In this document: positions 39,005-49,951 of the stretch, piece by piece | Layout of the letters: every line of letters starts with the position of its first letter | How positions within the stretch are numbered: the first letter of the stretch is position 1 | DNA from: Pleurotus djamor | Taxonomy: Eukaryota; Basidiomycota; Agaricomycetes; Agaricales; Pleurotaceae | Assembly (NCBI GenBank): GCA_029747585.1 | Contig: JAPEVF010000150.1 | Span: forward strand, 1-64,000 | Direction of reading: 5' to 3' | DNA length: 64,000 nt | Position numbers and translations under genes: made by a program | Notes under the pieces: generated by a model | What the model was told of the DNA's origin: nothing | Databases searched by the model: none | The model's input: the letters and a program-made list of their open reading frames with translations, nothing else

Positions 39005-40975
39005 ACTCTATTCGTATCGACTTCGCATGCGGATTGGCAATGGAATAGACACCGGCTCGGCGTACCTACCATTTGATCCGGAGGAGAGCTCCGTCGATAA
39101 CTGTTATGGAGCACATTCGCGAAAAGGTCTTGGACGACAATGGTATACGCTTCAAGGAGTTCTTCACGCCTCCTTCGAGCACGGACACGAAGCCTTAGTA
39201 CTTCAACGGCCTGTTGGCGATAGCGAAGGCAACGACTTTGAGTATTGTAATGCCCCGACGATAGCCATAGCTTCTTCGTGTCCTGGAAGCAATTTCATCG
39301 ACGCGTGCATTGTCCGAAACTCCCAGTCTGTGCGCTCAGAGTCCGTATGTTGTCCAGTGGTAGTCAAAACAAAGAGGCGTCATGAAGATGAGATCAAGGT
39401 ATGTACACCGTTCTTTACTTCTATTTCATGTCACGATTCACCCCCGTAGAAAAACCTCCAGATCACCTCGGCCAGTATCCAGATCATGAACGACGACCCA
39501 CGACGTATGTTCACCTATGGGGTGCGAGATCTTTGTACCTTCTCTTATGCAGCTAATATTCAGCCTCGACTTCCCGTAGCTTACCATCGCTGGAGATGCT
39601 GTAACATCATGGTATTTTTCCCGCTCTCACTCAGCTATTTCTGAAAGCTTCAGCTTCGCTCAGGTGCGTCTCACATCAGTGTTTCAATAATTCTACGTGA
39701 CGGGTGACCACTAGGAACCAATGAAGTTTGTCAAGCTTCTCATCTCGTTCTTCTTTTCGACAGACGAAGAGCTCGGCTACGATCCTAACGTCAAGCTGGA
39801 TTTCAAAGGCCGTTACATTTTTTCGCTTCCTCAAGAAAATGGCCCGCCGCGCCTTTTTTACGCGAAGAGGTCAATTTGTGAAGATCGCGACGTCATTGTC
39901 GGGCGGATGACTCGTGTCTGGCTCGTCACCGAACATTGGGATGATCCCGACCTTGCCACCGACTACGTCCTGAAAGATGTGTGGATAGGTGTATCCGATC
40001 GTACTGAGAAGCAGATTCAAACGGCTCTACATAATAGAATTAATGAATTCCTTTTCACAAGCGAGCCGCGAGACCCCACACTGTACAATGACGAACACCT
40101 CGTCGCCGTTACGCCCTCTTTCAAAGACGTCTTCGAGCATCGGGTCAATTACAAAGACTATTTCATGACTATCGAGGCAGACTTTCGCGGTCAAACATCA
40201 AACGCGGTCCCTAACCCAGCTTGGAAAAAACCCGGTGTCTTCTCCCTTGATCTCCCTGATCACGCTCCTACCCCTTCGCTATCTGACGCGAAAGAGCCCC
40301 TGCCTACTGGGAGACTCCACGCCCGTTATAAGAGCTGACACCGAAATCTACCCCTCGACGTTTTGCTCAGAGACGGCAAGGCCGGGTACACAGAGATATC
40401 AGCCCCGGGAATACCCTGGCTCACAGAATCAGTGATTGTCCGACCTCGAATATGCCAGGAAGTACCTCCCCGAGGATCCATCCGCCTCTGATAGCGCGAA
40501 GATCGTGAGTGAGAATCTCTGGCTTCGCACAAGAAATTCACTGAAATTCCCTTAGGGCCCGCCTCACTTGACGCCTGTCGAGGTTTCCCTGTCCCAGTTT
40601 TTCTACAACCCTCCATGCGTTCGTTACAATACAGTCAAGTTGCACCGTCCGTCAAGTGATCCAAGATGATGCATAACTTTCAGCATGATCTCGAATCCAT
40701 ATCATGGATATTCCTTTGGTCTTCCACGTCGCGGACGAACACGCACGTTTCGCAAATATTTCCGTCCGTCTTTACCCCTCACATATGACGCGTCCTCCAT
40801 GGCAACCTGCAAGATCCAGCGTTATTTACCCACATCCCCGCCGAATATGTACTCTTCTTCGTCCACATCAAGTCTTTCGTAGATGAATGGGGACGCGAGA
40901 TTGACGCGAGAGGCTACTTTCACGACGGCCCCATGTTATTGCCACAATGCCTCGTGGCACGAAATGGTTGAAATC
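39005..40975 (+). pseudogene. FunK1-type protein kinase pseudogene
   Basis: The N-terminal and middle parts (GSAYLPFDPEES, SNFIDACIVR, then the exon at 39721 with RVWLVTEHWDDPDLATDYVLKDVWIGV and HRVNYKDYFMTIEADFRG) are close copies of the intact kinase at 53678-56125, introns included. Lesions: a short in-frame loss near 39050, loss of the segment corresponding to the kinase N-lobe near 40290-40375, a frameshift right after HRDISPGN, a stop after SSDPR near 40660, and another frame change in the tail (HIPAEYVLFFVHIKSFVDEWG). The part after HRDIS is much more diverged from the intact copy than the first part, so it may come from a different family member. Not expected to make an active kinase. 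Confidence 0.8.
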
Positions 40976-42396
40976 TAAACGACCTCATAACAGAGGCGGC
41001 GACGAGTCCACACTCTCCGAAGATTCAACGATCAAGATGATGAAGACATCTCTCGATTGTCCGAATTACCGTCTATCCACTTGGTCACGTACAGCTCTGG
41101 TCGCATGAACGTCCCCTCTCCAAACCATATTTGGTGTCATTCCCAACAATGCCCTGCCACCCGCCACTGTCATCCTCTCCGGTTCGACTGTTTACCATGT
41201 CAATCACGGTTACAGCATACCTCAAAAGCTGTGTTATTGGCCTTGCTATCGTATATTCAATCATCCCACCACGGTGCAACCGCACGAGTAATCGCTTGCA
41301 CCAGCTGGAATCTTACTTCGCTCGCGCGTACCCAATGCTGAGCGCCCACTCCCAATGCCCATCATGCAATTCAATGCCGTGTTGATTATTCATCACACCG
41401 TCGTCCATCATTCTCCGTATTCATAGTTCCAGCCACTTCACCGCCATCGTTCTTTATATCAAAGTGGGTGGTATTGACGATGGGCGCCGCGGATGATTGA
41501 TTCGGTCCATACCATCATCCACGAACTTCCATCCTTGAACGTAGCATTGATCGCCATCGAATTAACAACAATCACAATGATCTCCGAAACCTGTTTCGAC
41601 CAGACTCGTCCTACAGCGTATCGAGAGAACGTCAGCCCCCAATCTGCACCATCTAAGAGGTATGATGTACCTCGTGCGCGTCCCTGCTTTCACCGTTCGT
41701 CGTCGGCTCACCAAGCGATACGACGCACGACCTTCGTTTGGGCCAACCTCCTCCTTCCCGCAACCACCTTGAATCATTCATTTATGACTTTGCCGCCGCG
41801 AGACGCGTGTACGACGCGCCGCATCTACGCATCGGCCTCCTCCCCCTTCTTCCGCCGAATCTCCCTCATTCTCCATCACCCCGCTTCGATGGGAACTGTT
41901 CTGATCTCGGTTGATGCCGTGGATGCCATGTGGTGGCTCTTGGTTATTGTTTCAAGGGGTTTATTTGACTAAACTTGGTTTCTTGGTCCCATCTCCTCCA
42001 TTAGATCCCAGGAGGGTATATCACTTTGAGAGGCTGAAGCTTGCCTTTGAGCATTCTTTCGACGCAGTTCTGGATGAAACGGCACGGCTTGTGCTCTCTT
42101 TCGTGTAAAAATACGGACAGCGTAGCGAAATCTGAACCAAAACTGCAGATTTTCGTCTCTGCTCTTGCTCTCGAGTCTCTCCAGACCTATCTCAATTGTG
42201 GATCTCTGGCTATGTAAACTCCATATGGCTTAGCTACAGAGAATTCTAAAGAATTTCACTGCTGGTTTTGGAAGTGAAACCCAATATTTAATGGAAGCCA
42301 ACCCAAGACTCACAAGCCTCTTCCTTCCCCCCGCCCCCCAAATTCCCCCCTTCACTTACACCAACCTTTCCACACAAACACTCATCTACCTCTCCC
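40976..42396. other. Intergenic region, no supported gene
   Basis: About 1.4 kb. Several plus-strand frames of 60-160 codons are present (for example 41493-41972), none with a recognisable domain. The stretch directly after the kinase pseudogene may be further decayed coding sequence. From about 42100 the base composition becomes more AT-rich, leading into the SRA gene. Confidence 0.35.
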
Positions 42397-43505
42397 ATGG
42401 CTCCCTTTGGCTCTCCTCCTCGCATCAAAGTACTCACTACCTTCAGCGACAGGCAAGAGTGTTCCGCCCGTGGTATTCACACCGCCTATCAAGATGGGAT
42501 TTGTGGCTCAGAGGAGCTAGGGGCCTCCTCAATTGTGATGTGACTCGGCACCTTTGGTGCCTTCCCTTCTTCCCATCCCCGCTCGCAAGCTTACAGTGTT
42601 TTTCTCAGGTCAGGAATGTACCCAGATGAAGACTATGGTGATACCATGTGAGTTTCCACTCTCAGGCATAGGGAATGGTTTCTCAGCGCTTGTCTGGACA
42701 GAAAATACATTGGAGAAGGTTGAGGTCATCCATGAACTCTGCTACTGACTGTCTATTTACATGCCATGCTTTGCCTCCTAGGTGGTTTTGTGGTATGTGG
42801 CCTACCTTGTATTATACTAACATGCTAAGGCTCTGTAGACTGGTCCCAATCAGAAAAGAATACAAGTAGCAAATCAGACAAAAAGCAAGGGGAATTTAGC
42901 ATTAATTGTAAGTCTTCCCTTCCTATCAAGACTCAGGCTTCTCTTGTGCTCATACCACGACCTTCAGAAATCATTTGAGACACAAATACCTGTCAGAGTA
43001 ATTAGAGGATCCAGATTAGCATCATGCTTTGCACCTATTTCTGGGTTAGTTGTTGTCCCAAGTAATGCCCTGGCAGTGGGTGAATCTTACTCTCTTATTG
43101 TGTCCCAGCTTCCGCTATGATGGGCTTTATATTGTCACCAGTGTGAGCTCCAAATCCATTCTCTTGATGAATGTCTTCTAACTTGCAGCATGTTTTAGTT
43201 TGAATATTGCCTCAACCCCCACAATAAAATCTTCTACATTTATGCATTTATCCTTGAGGTAGCTTGATACCCAGCTCTTCCATCCACTGTTGATTCAATG
43301 TTGGAGCCTCTAGCGCATCCACAAGATACCACTTCTTCCTATGAGGGTTCCTCTTTCGCCAGAAATCAAGTCAGAGCCATCCAGCCCCATCAGGGAAAGA
43401 GCAAACAGTAGGGGTAGTGTTACTCCATTTACTTCGCCTATCATGGTTGCAGAATGGAAGAAATATGTGGCCAAGGAGCGCATTTTCTCAAATAGGGGCG
43501 GTTAG
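42397..43505 (+). CDS. SRA/YDG-domain protein (predicted modified-cytosine reader), nine small exons
   Basis: Assembled by splicing by eye; no long ORF reveals it. Exons: 42397-42539, 42611-42649, 42702-42718 (17 nt), 42782-42792 (11 nt), 42839-42907, 42968-43044, 43109-43142, 43199-43258 and 43326-43505. All introns are GT-AG, 46-71 nt, phase-consistent, and total 209 residues. The product reads as one SRA/YDG domain: DRQECSARGIHTAYQDGI, SSIVMSGMYPDEDYGDT, YIGEGGFV, QTKSKGNLAL, IPVRVIRGS, then the signature FRYDGLYIVT. A Pro/Ser-rich tail ends in VAEWKKYVAKERIF. SRA domains flip out and bind 5-methylcytosine or related bases, as in UHRF1; nuclear reading of DNA methylation is inferred. Exon 5 is about one third G+C, unlike the neighbours. 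No RING, PHD or SET domain is attached. Confidence 0.78.
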
Positions 43506-44016
43506 CTAGGAGCTCATAAAGGGGTTTGTCAATAGGAGTGATCTCTGTTTCTTTGCACCGAGCCATGTAACTATATAGAAAATGTACACGTAGGACAACC
43601 TTCCCTCAGCCGCTGTATCTGCACGCAGTATCTCTCAAGCAGGAACAAGGAGGATGAGTTGAATTGATTCAAAACTGAGCGACGACGCGAGCTCACATTT
43701 GTCATTTCACGGAAGATGAACCTATGAAGTTTGACGAAGCGGTTTTGACGTCGACATTGATGTTTTTACCACCAAGGAGGCCGTGAGTTCGACCCCACGG
43801 CTTGTCTAAGTCCCACCAACGCGACGGTTTTCATGAGTGACGCAGGAATCCTCATGCCATGAACATCGTTCGCAATTGACATTGAACGAAGAACGACATA
43901 GAGAAAGCAGCCCGAAATCCACAGATATGCAATACGAAACAGATGAATCGAACGGAAATGAAAGCTGAGGTAGAGACGTAGGTGGCGATCGGGGGAAACA
44001 ATGCGAAGGGAGAAAG
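43506..44016. other. Convergent 3' spacer
   Basis: A 511-bp spacer between the SRA gene (plus) and the UBL3-like gene (minus). It presumably holds both 3' UTRs. A T-arm-like stretch near 43780-43805 does not belong to a complete tRNA. Confidence 0.45.
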
Positions 44017-44978
44017 CTAACATATAACGCATCCACAGCATCCTCTATCCGCCGAGCCCACACCGTCTGTATTCCCATCCGTCGCATCACCGCCACCCAC
44101 TCCCCCGACGACACTACCAGTGTTGGTATTCGGCCTACCCCATCGACGAGGTCTATTCTTGTCCTTCTTCAAGTCATCGTCTGTCGGCGGTGCGTAGGCG
44201 CGGATTGATAGATGGACGATGGTAGCCTGAGGGTGGGCGTTGAGCGAGTGATGTCGTTGGTGACCGTGAGCGGGTGGTACGTGGGTGGTTTGAGTGGGTG
44301 ATGAGGGTTCAAGGACAGGGGAAGACGGTGAAGATGAGGTAGGCACGGCGCTGGGTAATTGCGAATTGGGATTTGATGCGGCGGCGTTTGTTGAGGATGG
44401 CGGAAGGGATGTCGGAAATGCTAGCTCTACACACGCGAACAAGAGGGGTAAGTCATTGTCAAGCAATTGACTGTGCTACGCACTGCTCAATGTATCGTCA
44501 TCTTGCAGAATCTTCCCAAGGTGTAATATTCGAAAATACGAAGGCGCAGGAGGCCGTTCATCTTGCCACTCTGTGACGGAGAAAAAAAAAGTGAAACGGG
44601 GGTGTCATTCAACAAGAATGTATTCGAAAGAGAACGTTGGTACGCACCACTTGGCCACGCATTCCACACCAGTTCTTTGACCCTTCCGATAGCCAATTCT
44701 GGGTCAAACGACATGGTTTTCCTCCGTCCCGAAACAAGCAGGAACGTCAGGTATACCTGCGGTGTCTGTGGGACTTGAACCGTAATGGCTCGCGGTGATT
44801 CATCCTGGGGGTTAGGAGTCGTCGGATGCGATGGTGGTGGCTTCGGAGATGCCTCGAGGTCGTTTTCAGCAGAGATATTGAGCTTCGGCTCGTGTGACGG
44901 ATTCTCTTGCGAAAACGATGGAGAAATGGACTCTTGCGAGGGGGGTGTCGTGGGCGTTGGTGTTGTCGTCGAGGTCAT
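44017..44978 (-). CDS. Membrane-anchored ubiquitin-fold protein (UBL3/MUB type)
   Basis: Ubiquitin-like protein predicted to be prenylated and held at membranes instead of being conjugated. After a disordered Pro/Ser/Thr-rich N-terminus of roughly 80 residues (start MTSTTTPTPTTPP), the UBL fold begins with VYLTFLLVSGRRKTMSFDP and runs through VKELVWNAWPS, EWQDERPPAP, RILHLGKILQDDDTL and ATIVHLSIRAY. The C-terminus is CCGCVIC followed by TAG: a CaaX-like box (CVIC) with upstream cysteines that could be palmitoylated, as in UBL3. Two introns interrupt it, one right after WPS. A long low-complexity linker sits inside the UBL between DDTL and ATIVHL, which is unusual. Confidence 0.82.
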
Positions 44979-46110
44979 CGTAAGTGGCGATGTGCACGAA
45001 GGCACGAGAATGCAGATTGGTGGCTGATGGAATGGAGGAGAGGTGGGCGTCAAGAGCAGGGAAACATTAATTGAGGCCCAACTCACAGGGTTATCTATAT
45101 ATAGATGATTTGCGGGGTTCTCCTTGTTCGAGGCCTTGGTCTCGGCTGCCAAGTTGGGGCAATCTTCTCCCCCTCGTCCCCTACGAGTCTTTTTGAATCC
45201 CAAAAACAACGGTGAAACGGGGGGGGGGGGCGACNGATGTCGGGCGAGCGATGGTGGTGATGATGAGAGTTGAGGTGAACGAGGACCACGGCCAAGGGTC
45301 ACCACCGCTCCTCCACGCCCACTCCCACGATAGCCGCAAATCAATTCAACCACTGTGCGCAGAAGGATTTCGAATCATATCGGTTCTTCGCTTCTAGCTT
45401 CTGGGGGGAGTTAAAAACAATGATGCTGGGCTGGCAGCAGCTGACTGGTTCTTCAAGTTTACTCTGAGTTCTTCCTGCAGATCCGGGAAGTCTCTCGGGA
45501 CTGGAAACCGGTTACAGCGGGGGCACTTTGTTGCGGATACACCCCGAACCAGAGGGAGCTCTGCACTTCGAGTACCATCGCACGGATGGTCGTTGTAGGA
45601 AAACAAGAAAGACTTGCCGTGAAATCCCCTCGGGCCTGTACTTATTCATACACCTTGTAAATGTGCTGACTCATCGACATCTCCTCGGACGCGCATAGGC
45701 CCAACGAAGGATGAATTCGCGTCGTAGTGATCTGTGATCTCCGTGTGAGGCCTTGAAATACCGCTCAGTATTGTGGGGCAAACACTAAGGTTCTAACGAC
45801 ACCGTGTATGTGAGCTCGAGGAAGCTCCAGTGCTCGCGCGAGGGAAAAGGTGTGCAGCCAACGATGGGGGTCCTGGGCGACGGGCGGTCTAGGGAGCTGA
45901 TAACACGTCGGTGTGGTGTGAGATAGTGCGGGTGCGTGTGCTGCTTGTTTGCTATGCACCGATAACTGCGACTAGGGCTCCAGGTTCTCAAACCTTAGCT
46001 GAGGGTATTCATGCATCATGTCTCATATTGGGTGAAAATATGCTGTATGTTGACTGCAAGTAGGAAGAACAAAAAAGCGTACGAGTTACACGAGAGTATA
46101 GGTCTATATT
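44979..46110. other. Intergenic region with a poly-G tract
   Basis: About 1.1 kb. The minus-strand frame of the UBL3-like gene continues upstream without an ATG in good context and is 5' UTR. A TATA-like CTATATATAG lies near 45094. A run of more than ten G with an adjacent N occurs near 45220-45236. No other gene is supported. Confidence 0.45.
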
Positions 46111-47832
46111 TTATGAATAGTTCGTTTCTTCCCAGTTTGACGAATTCATCAGATTGAATATTTCGTCTTCCCCTGCGGGTGCCGCCCATGGATCGTCTTT
46201 GGCTTTCAATACCTACAATGGAATGACCATCAGTCGCTGTGCTCCTCAGATAGAAGGATCGTACCTTTGTCAAATACTCCTTGTTCTTCCCGAGTTCCAG
46301 ATCCAACAGTTGCAACAGGTTGGCCTGCTCCTGCGCGTCCAGAAGCATCTTGTCCACGTCGGCTTTCGTTACCGCACCCACGCCCGTAGGCGCGTCTGAA
46401 AACGTGACCGTCCCATCAACAGAAATCTTCGCGTTTATATCGTCCGAATCAATCATGTCCAAGATGATAGAGTGAACGAGGGCTTCATCGTCTACTTTGA
46501 CGGCCTTCGCGATCTCAGATATGCTTAGGGTCACGTAGGTTTCGGTCAGCTTTTTGATTGACCATCGAGGCGCGCGAGCGAGTGCTTGTTGGAGAAGACC
46601 TGTATTTTTTTCCTGGAACGATTCAGTCGTCTAACGCCAGACTGATGAAGGAGGTACCTACCGTAGCAAAGTAGGCCTTCTCCTTGTCAAGAGTAGTCTG
46701 GAGCTGGGAGACACTCCGCGGGTATGCATTGATAAACGAATTATATGGCGTGGCTTTGAGCATGCGAGAAAGTTGAGGGTTTGCGTATTTCGGTAGGCTG
46801 GATGTCTATAGGAACCAATATAAAATGTACGCAAGTTCGGTGGTGGTGCGACATACCTTTCCTTGCCATATCAGCTGAACAAGGACGAGTTTCTTCAGCG
46901 CCTCAAGCTGCACCGCCGCGGGCACTTGAGCAGGGCTGGTAACGCATATTTCAAAGTACTCCTCGGCGCGTTCCCATTGTTTAAGGACAGCGAGGATCAT
47001 ACCACCGATGTAATGGTAGACAAGGTTGTCTAGATATGTGAGATCAGGCGTGACGGACATATCTATCGAGGTGATAGGGGTTTCGAGGATCGGGAGGGCA
47101 GCAGTGTAACAATGCGTTTGGGCGCAAAGCTGGCGACGATGTGAACATAGTTATGCAAGACAATGATATTATACTCACGAGAACAAATAGAGGGTGCAGA
47201 GGTGTGAGGTGGCTTGGGCTGGGCGTGTATCGCGTCAAAAGGTCATGAAGCGGCTCAATCGCCCATCTTGGCTAACAGACTCAACGATCAGCCTTCGCCT
47301 TGAAAGAATGTGGACGCGAAGCCTACATCGTGATTCTCTTCGGCGACTCGCATGATACCCTTTGCCAACAGCGTCACTAGATAAGATCTGGATGAACAAA
47401 GTGCGACTAGAAAGCCAAAACAACGCCCGTACCTCGTGCTGGCGCAATATACGCTTGATCGGGGTCAAAGACGCGGCAAAAGGATTGGATTAGCATTGGC
47501 GATGGTATCGGTACGGATGGCACGGTAAGTCGCGCTGATCTACAGAAAACCAATAACGCATCAAGGCGTCGTATTAGCGATTCCTTTCCCAAATAACCAT
47601 TTCCTGCTGGTCTCCACCATTATCAACAGCATATTGGGAATCATGCTCACAGGATATACAGTACTCCCAGCGTATTCACACGCAGATCCAACAAGTTTAG
47701 TGGATCTTGACCGCCTGGAAGTAGGCTGGCGAGGGTTGACTCGCGAGTTTCCTTGGGCAGGCTGTTTCGAAGAGCATTATCTAGGGCCTTGAGGTTGTTG
47801 CTGCCGACTATTTGTTGGACGAGAGTTTCCAT
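46111..47832 (-). CDS. csn3: COP9 signalosome complex subunit 3 (CSN3)
   Basis: PCI-domain subunit of the COP9 signalosome, which removes Nedd8 from cullins and so tunes SCF ligases. The start METLVQQIVGSNNLKALDNAL at 47832 is a typical CSN3 opening. Further on are LDNLVYHYIGGMILAVLKQWERAEEYFE (a TPR-like helical repeat), AAVQLEALKKLVLVQLIWQGK, MLKATPYNSFINAYP, then the winged-helix part (LTLSISEIAKAVK, ISVDGTVTFSD). It ends in NSSNWEETNYS and a TAA at 46111-46113. Six or more short introns are present. The neighbouring zinc-finger gene is divergent, with starts only 190 bp apart. Confidence 0.85.
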
Positions 47833-48021
47833 TGAAGCGTCGTTACGGGTAAATGAACGCGATGATGGAGGATTGAAGGAAACTTGACTCTTAGAGCAGA
47901 ATGAGAGCGCGTCACTTTTTGGCGCCAGAGGCAGAGTCACACGAAATTTCAAATTTCTCGATCTCTCCAAGACTCCAACATCTTGCTTCCGACCATATCT
48001 AGCTGAACTTTATGGACCGAC
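47833..48021. promoter_or_regulatory. Short shared promoter region (CSN3 / C2H2 gene)
   Basis: Only 189 bp separate the two divergent start codons, so core promoter elements for both genes must lie here. No TATA box is visible on either strand. Confidence 0.5.
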
Positions 48022-49871
48022 ATGGAACCTACAGATGCGGTAACTCAGGATGCGCCAATTGAAGACAACGAAGAAGAGGAAGACTGGGACGAGGAAGGCG
48101 ACTATGAAGACGATGCTGAGGCAGAAGCTGAGGCAGAAGCCATTGCTCGACGACTCGGCGAAGAGCTTTTGGCTGGAATAGTGAAAGCCCAGGCAGACCA
48201 AGCCGCACTCGCTGCTGCATCTGCGTCGGTCGAAGCTAACATTGCACACGCAAGTCTCGCACCTACGACTCTTTCTGGTAAAGTCGAAGCCGCTGTCCAG
48301 ACTGTCACGAATATCTTAAACATAATCGACGGTGACGGCTTCGCGAAGTCAGTATTCACCACGACCGTGCTGCCTGAAGCTGGAGGGGCAAATGTCTTCG
48401 ATCTGCTGACGCAGATTGTCAACTCCAAGTCCATTGCGAGGGATATTGCTGGGGTTTTGAGCCAGGTCATGCTGACGCTCGCGTCGTCTGAAGCCCTTTT
48501 TGGTGGAGGCAGCGGTGGAGGCGACCACGAGCAGATAGATTCGAGCAAGAGAAAACGAGGGGACGAGGGGGATGCTGAAGACGCACATCGCCCCCTCAAA
48601 NCGAACATTCTACCCCCCGACTACGGCTGCCTCGGATTTCCAGGCTCAAATGCTTGAAGCCATCGGGACTGTGACGCAGGCTCTTAGCACGCATCCTCCC
48701 AGCAACCCCATCGACTCTGCCTTTGTCACTTCCATCCAACTTCAACTTCACCAACTTTTTTTGTTCGCGATGACCTCAGCGCCGATGGGCGGCCCGTACA
48801 TACACGCGTTGCAGGAAATTGGTGGCTTGTGCCAGGTTCTAGGTGTACTCAGTGGAATTCAAATTGGACCTCCAGCGGAAGCAAGCAACCCATCATGGCT
48901 CTCATCGTCGCATCTTTCCCCAGCCGATATCAATACCGCGGTGTATCCATGTCTTATCCCGGGCTGTCAGAAGACTTTCTCCCGCCTTTTCACGTTGCGG
49001 TCTCACCAACGGGTCCATGCCACCCACCGCCCCTTCCGATGTCCCCACTGTCCTGCTTCATTCGTGCGAAATCACGATTTGAAGCGTCATAGGAAACTGC
49101 ACGATNAAAAAAGGGTTCAGATGTTCAGGCTGTGGAAAGTCATTCTCGAGAAGAGACGCTATTAAGCGGCATAAGAACAACAGTAGAGGGAAGGAGGGCA
49201 TGGGGAGTCCGTGCTTTGAGGGCGACATTGAAGAGGTCGAGGTCGATGATCAAGACGGTGAGGACTCCCGAGAGGAACGACGAGCGAAGATATGGAGTGG
49301 GATATCGGAGCAAGTCAATGCCACTGCTAGGGCAGCTTTGGGATTCCCTACACTAGCTGACGGAGACCTGGAAGAAGGCGAGATACCTCATTCTGTCATT
49401 GGACATGTACAGACGGCGATGATGAGTCTACATGTGTTGCTTCAAGCTCATGTTACCGCTACCTTCGATCCCCAACTCAACCCAGCGACACCCAGTGTCG
49501 CACCCGCAGATCCTACCGGACAAGCCACCCTTGCTAGCGTTATCGCTCGCGCTCAGTCGAATCTACCTACACGGGCACTTCCTGCTGATGTGATTATGGC
49601 GGACGCGACATTGGCGACAGAACCGTCACATGGAGACGCTGCACCTGCTGTTACGGCTGACGATGCACCCTCGTTGTCGATGATTGGCCTATCCGCGGAG
49701 CAAGCGCTATTGCTAGAGCAAGCTATAGCCAACGCTGCACTTGCAGCTCAGGCTCAGGCAGAGGCAGAGGCCGCTCTGGAAGAAGAGGAAGAAGATTATG
49801 ATGATCAAGAAGGTGAAGGAGAGTACGATGATATGGAGCAAATCTCAGAAACGGCGGTGGAAAATTCGTGA
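48022..49871 (+). CDS. C2H2 zinc-finger protein, likely transcription factor (two Ns break the frame)
   Basis: Apparently intronless. The start is MEPTDAVTQDAPIEDNEEEE. An acidic N-terminal region is followed by Ala-rich helical segments, a basic patch (SKRKRGDEG) and three C2H2 fingers in a row: CLIPGCQKTFSRLFTLRSHQ (ending RVH), CPHCPASFVRNHDLKRHRKL (ending H) and CSGCGKSFSRRDAIKRHK. The C-terminus is again Ala- and acid-rich. As printed, the frame breaks at the Ns at 48601 and 49106. Dropping both gives one frame of 615 residues and restores the third finger, so they are treated as spurious insertions. DNA binding is inferred from tandem fingers with normal spacing; target genes are unknown. 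Confidence 0.82.
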
Positions 49872-49951
49872 CAGGTTTGTTGCAAATCTATACTAACATT
49901 CGTTCATTGCTGCATTACTGATACTTAGTCGTTTTGTCCAGGTTCCACCAT

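Noticed and set aside
43760..43830. Possible tRNA (GAGTTCGACCCCACGG resembles a T arm)
   Set aside because: A five-base-pair T stem with a seven-base loop cannot be formed, and no D arm, anticodon arm or acceptor stem could be placed around it.
44979..45353. N-terminal extension of the UBL3-like protein
   Set aside because: The frame stays open upstream, but it crosses an N and a poly-G tract and lacks protein-like sequence; the ATG at 44978 is a better start.
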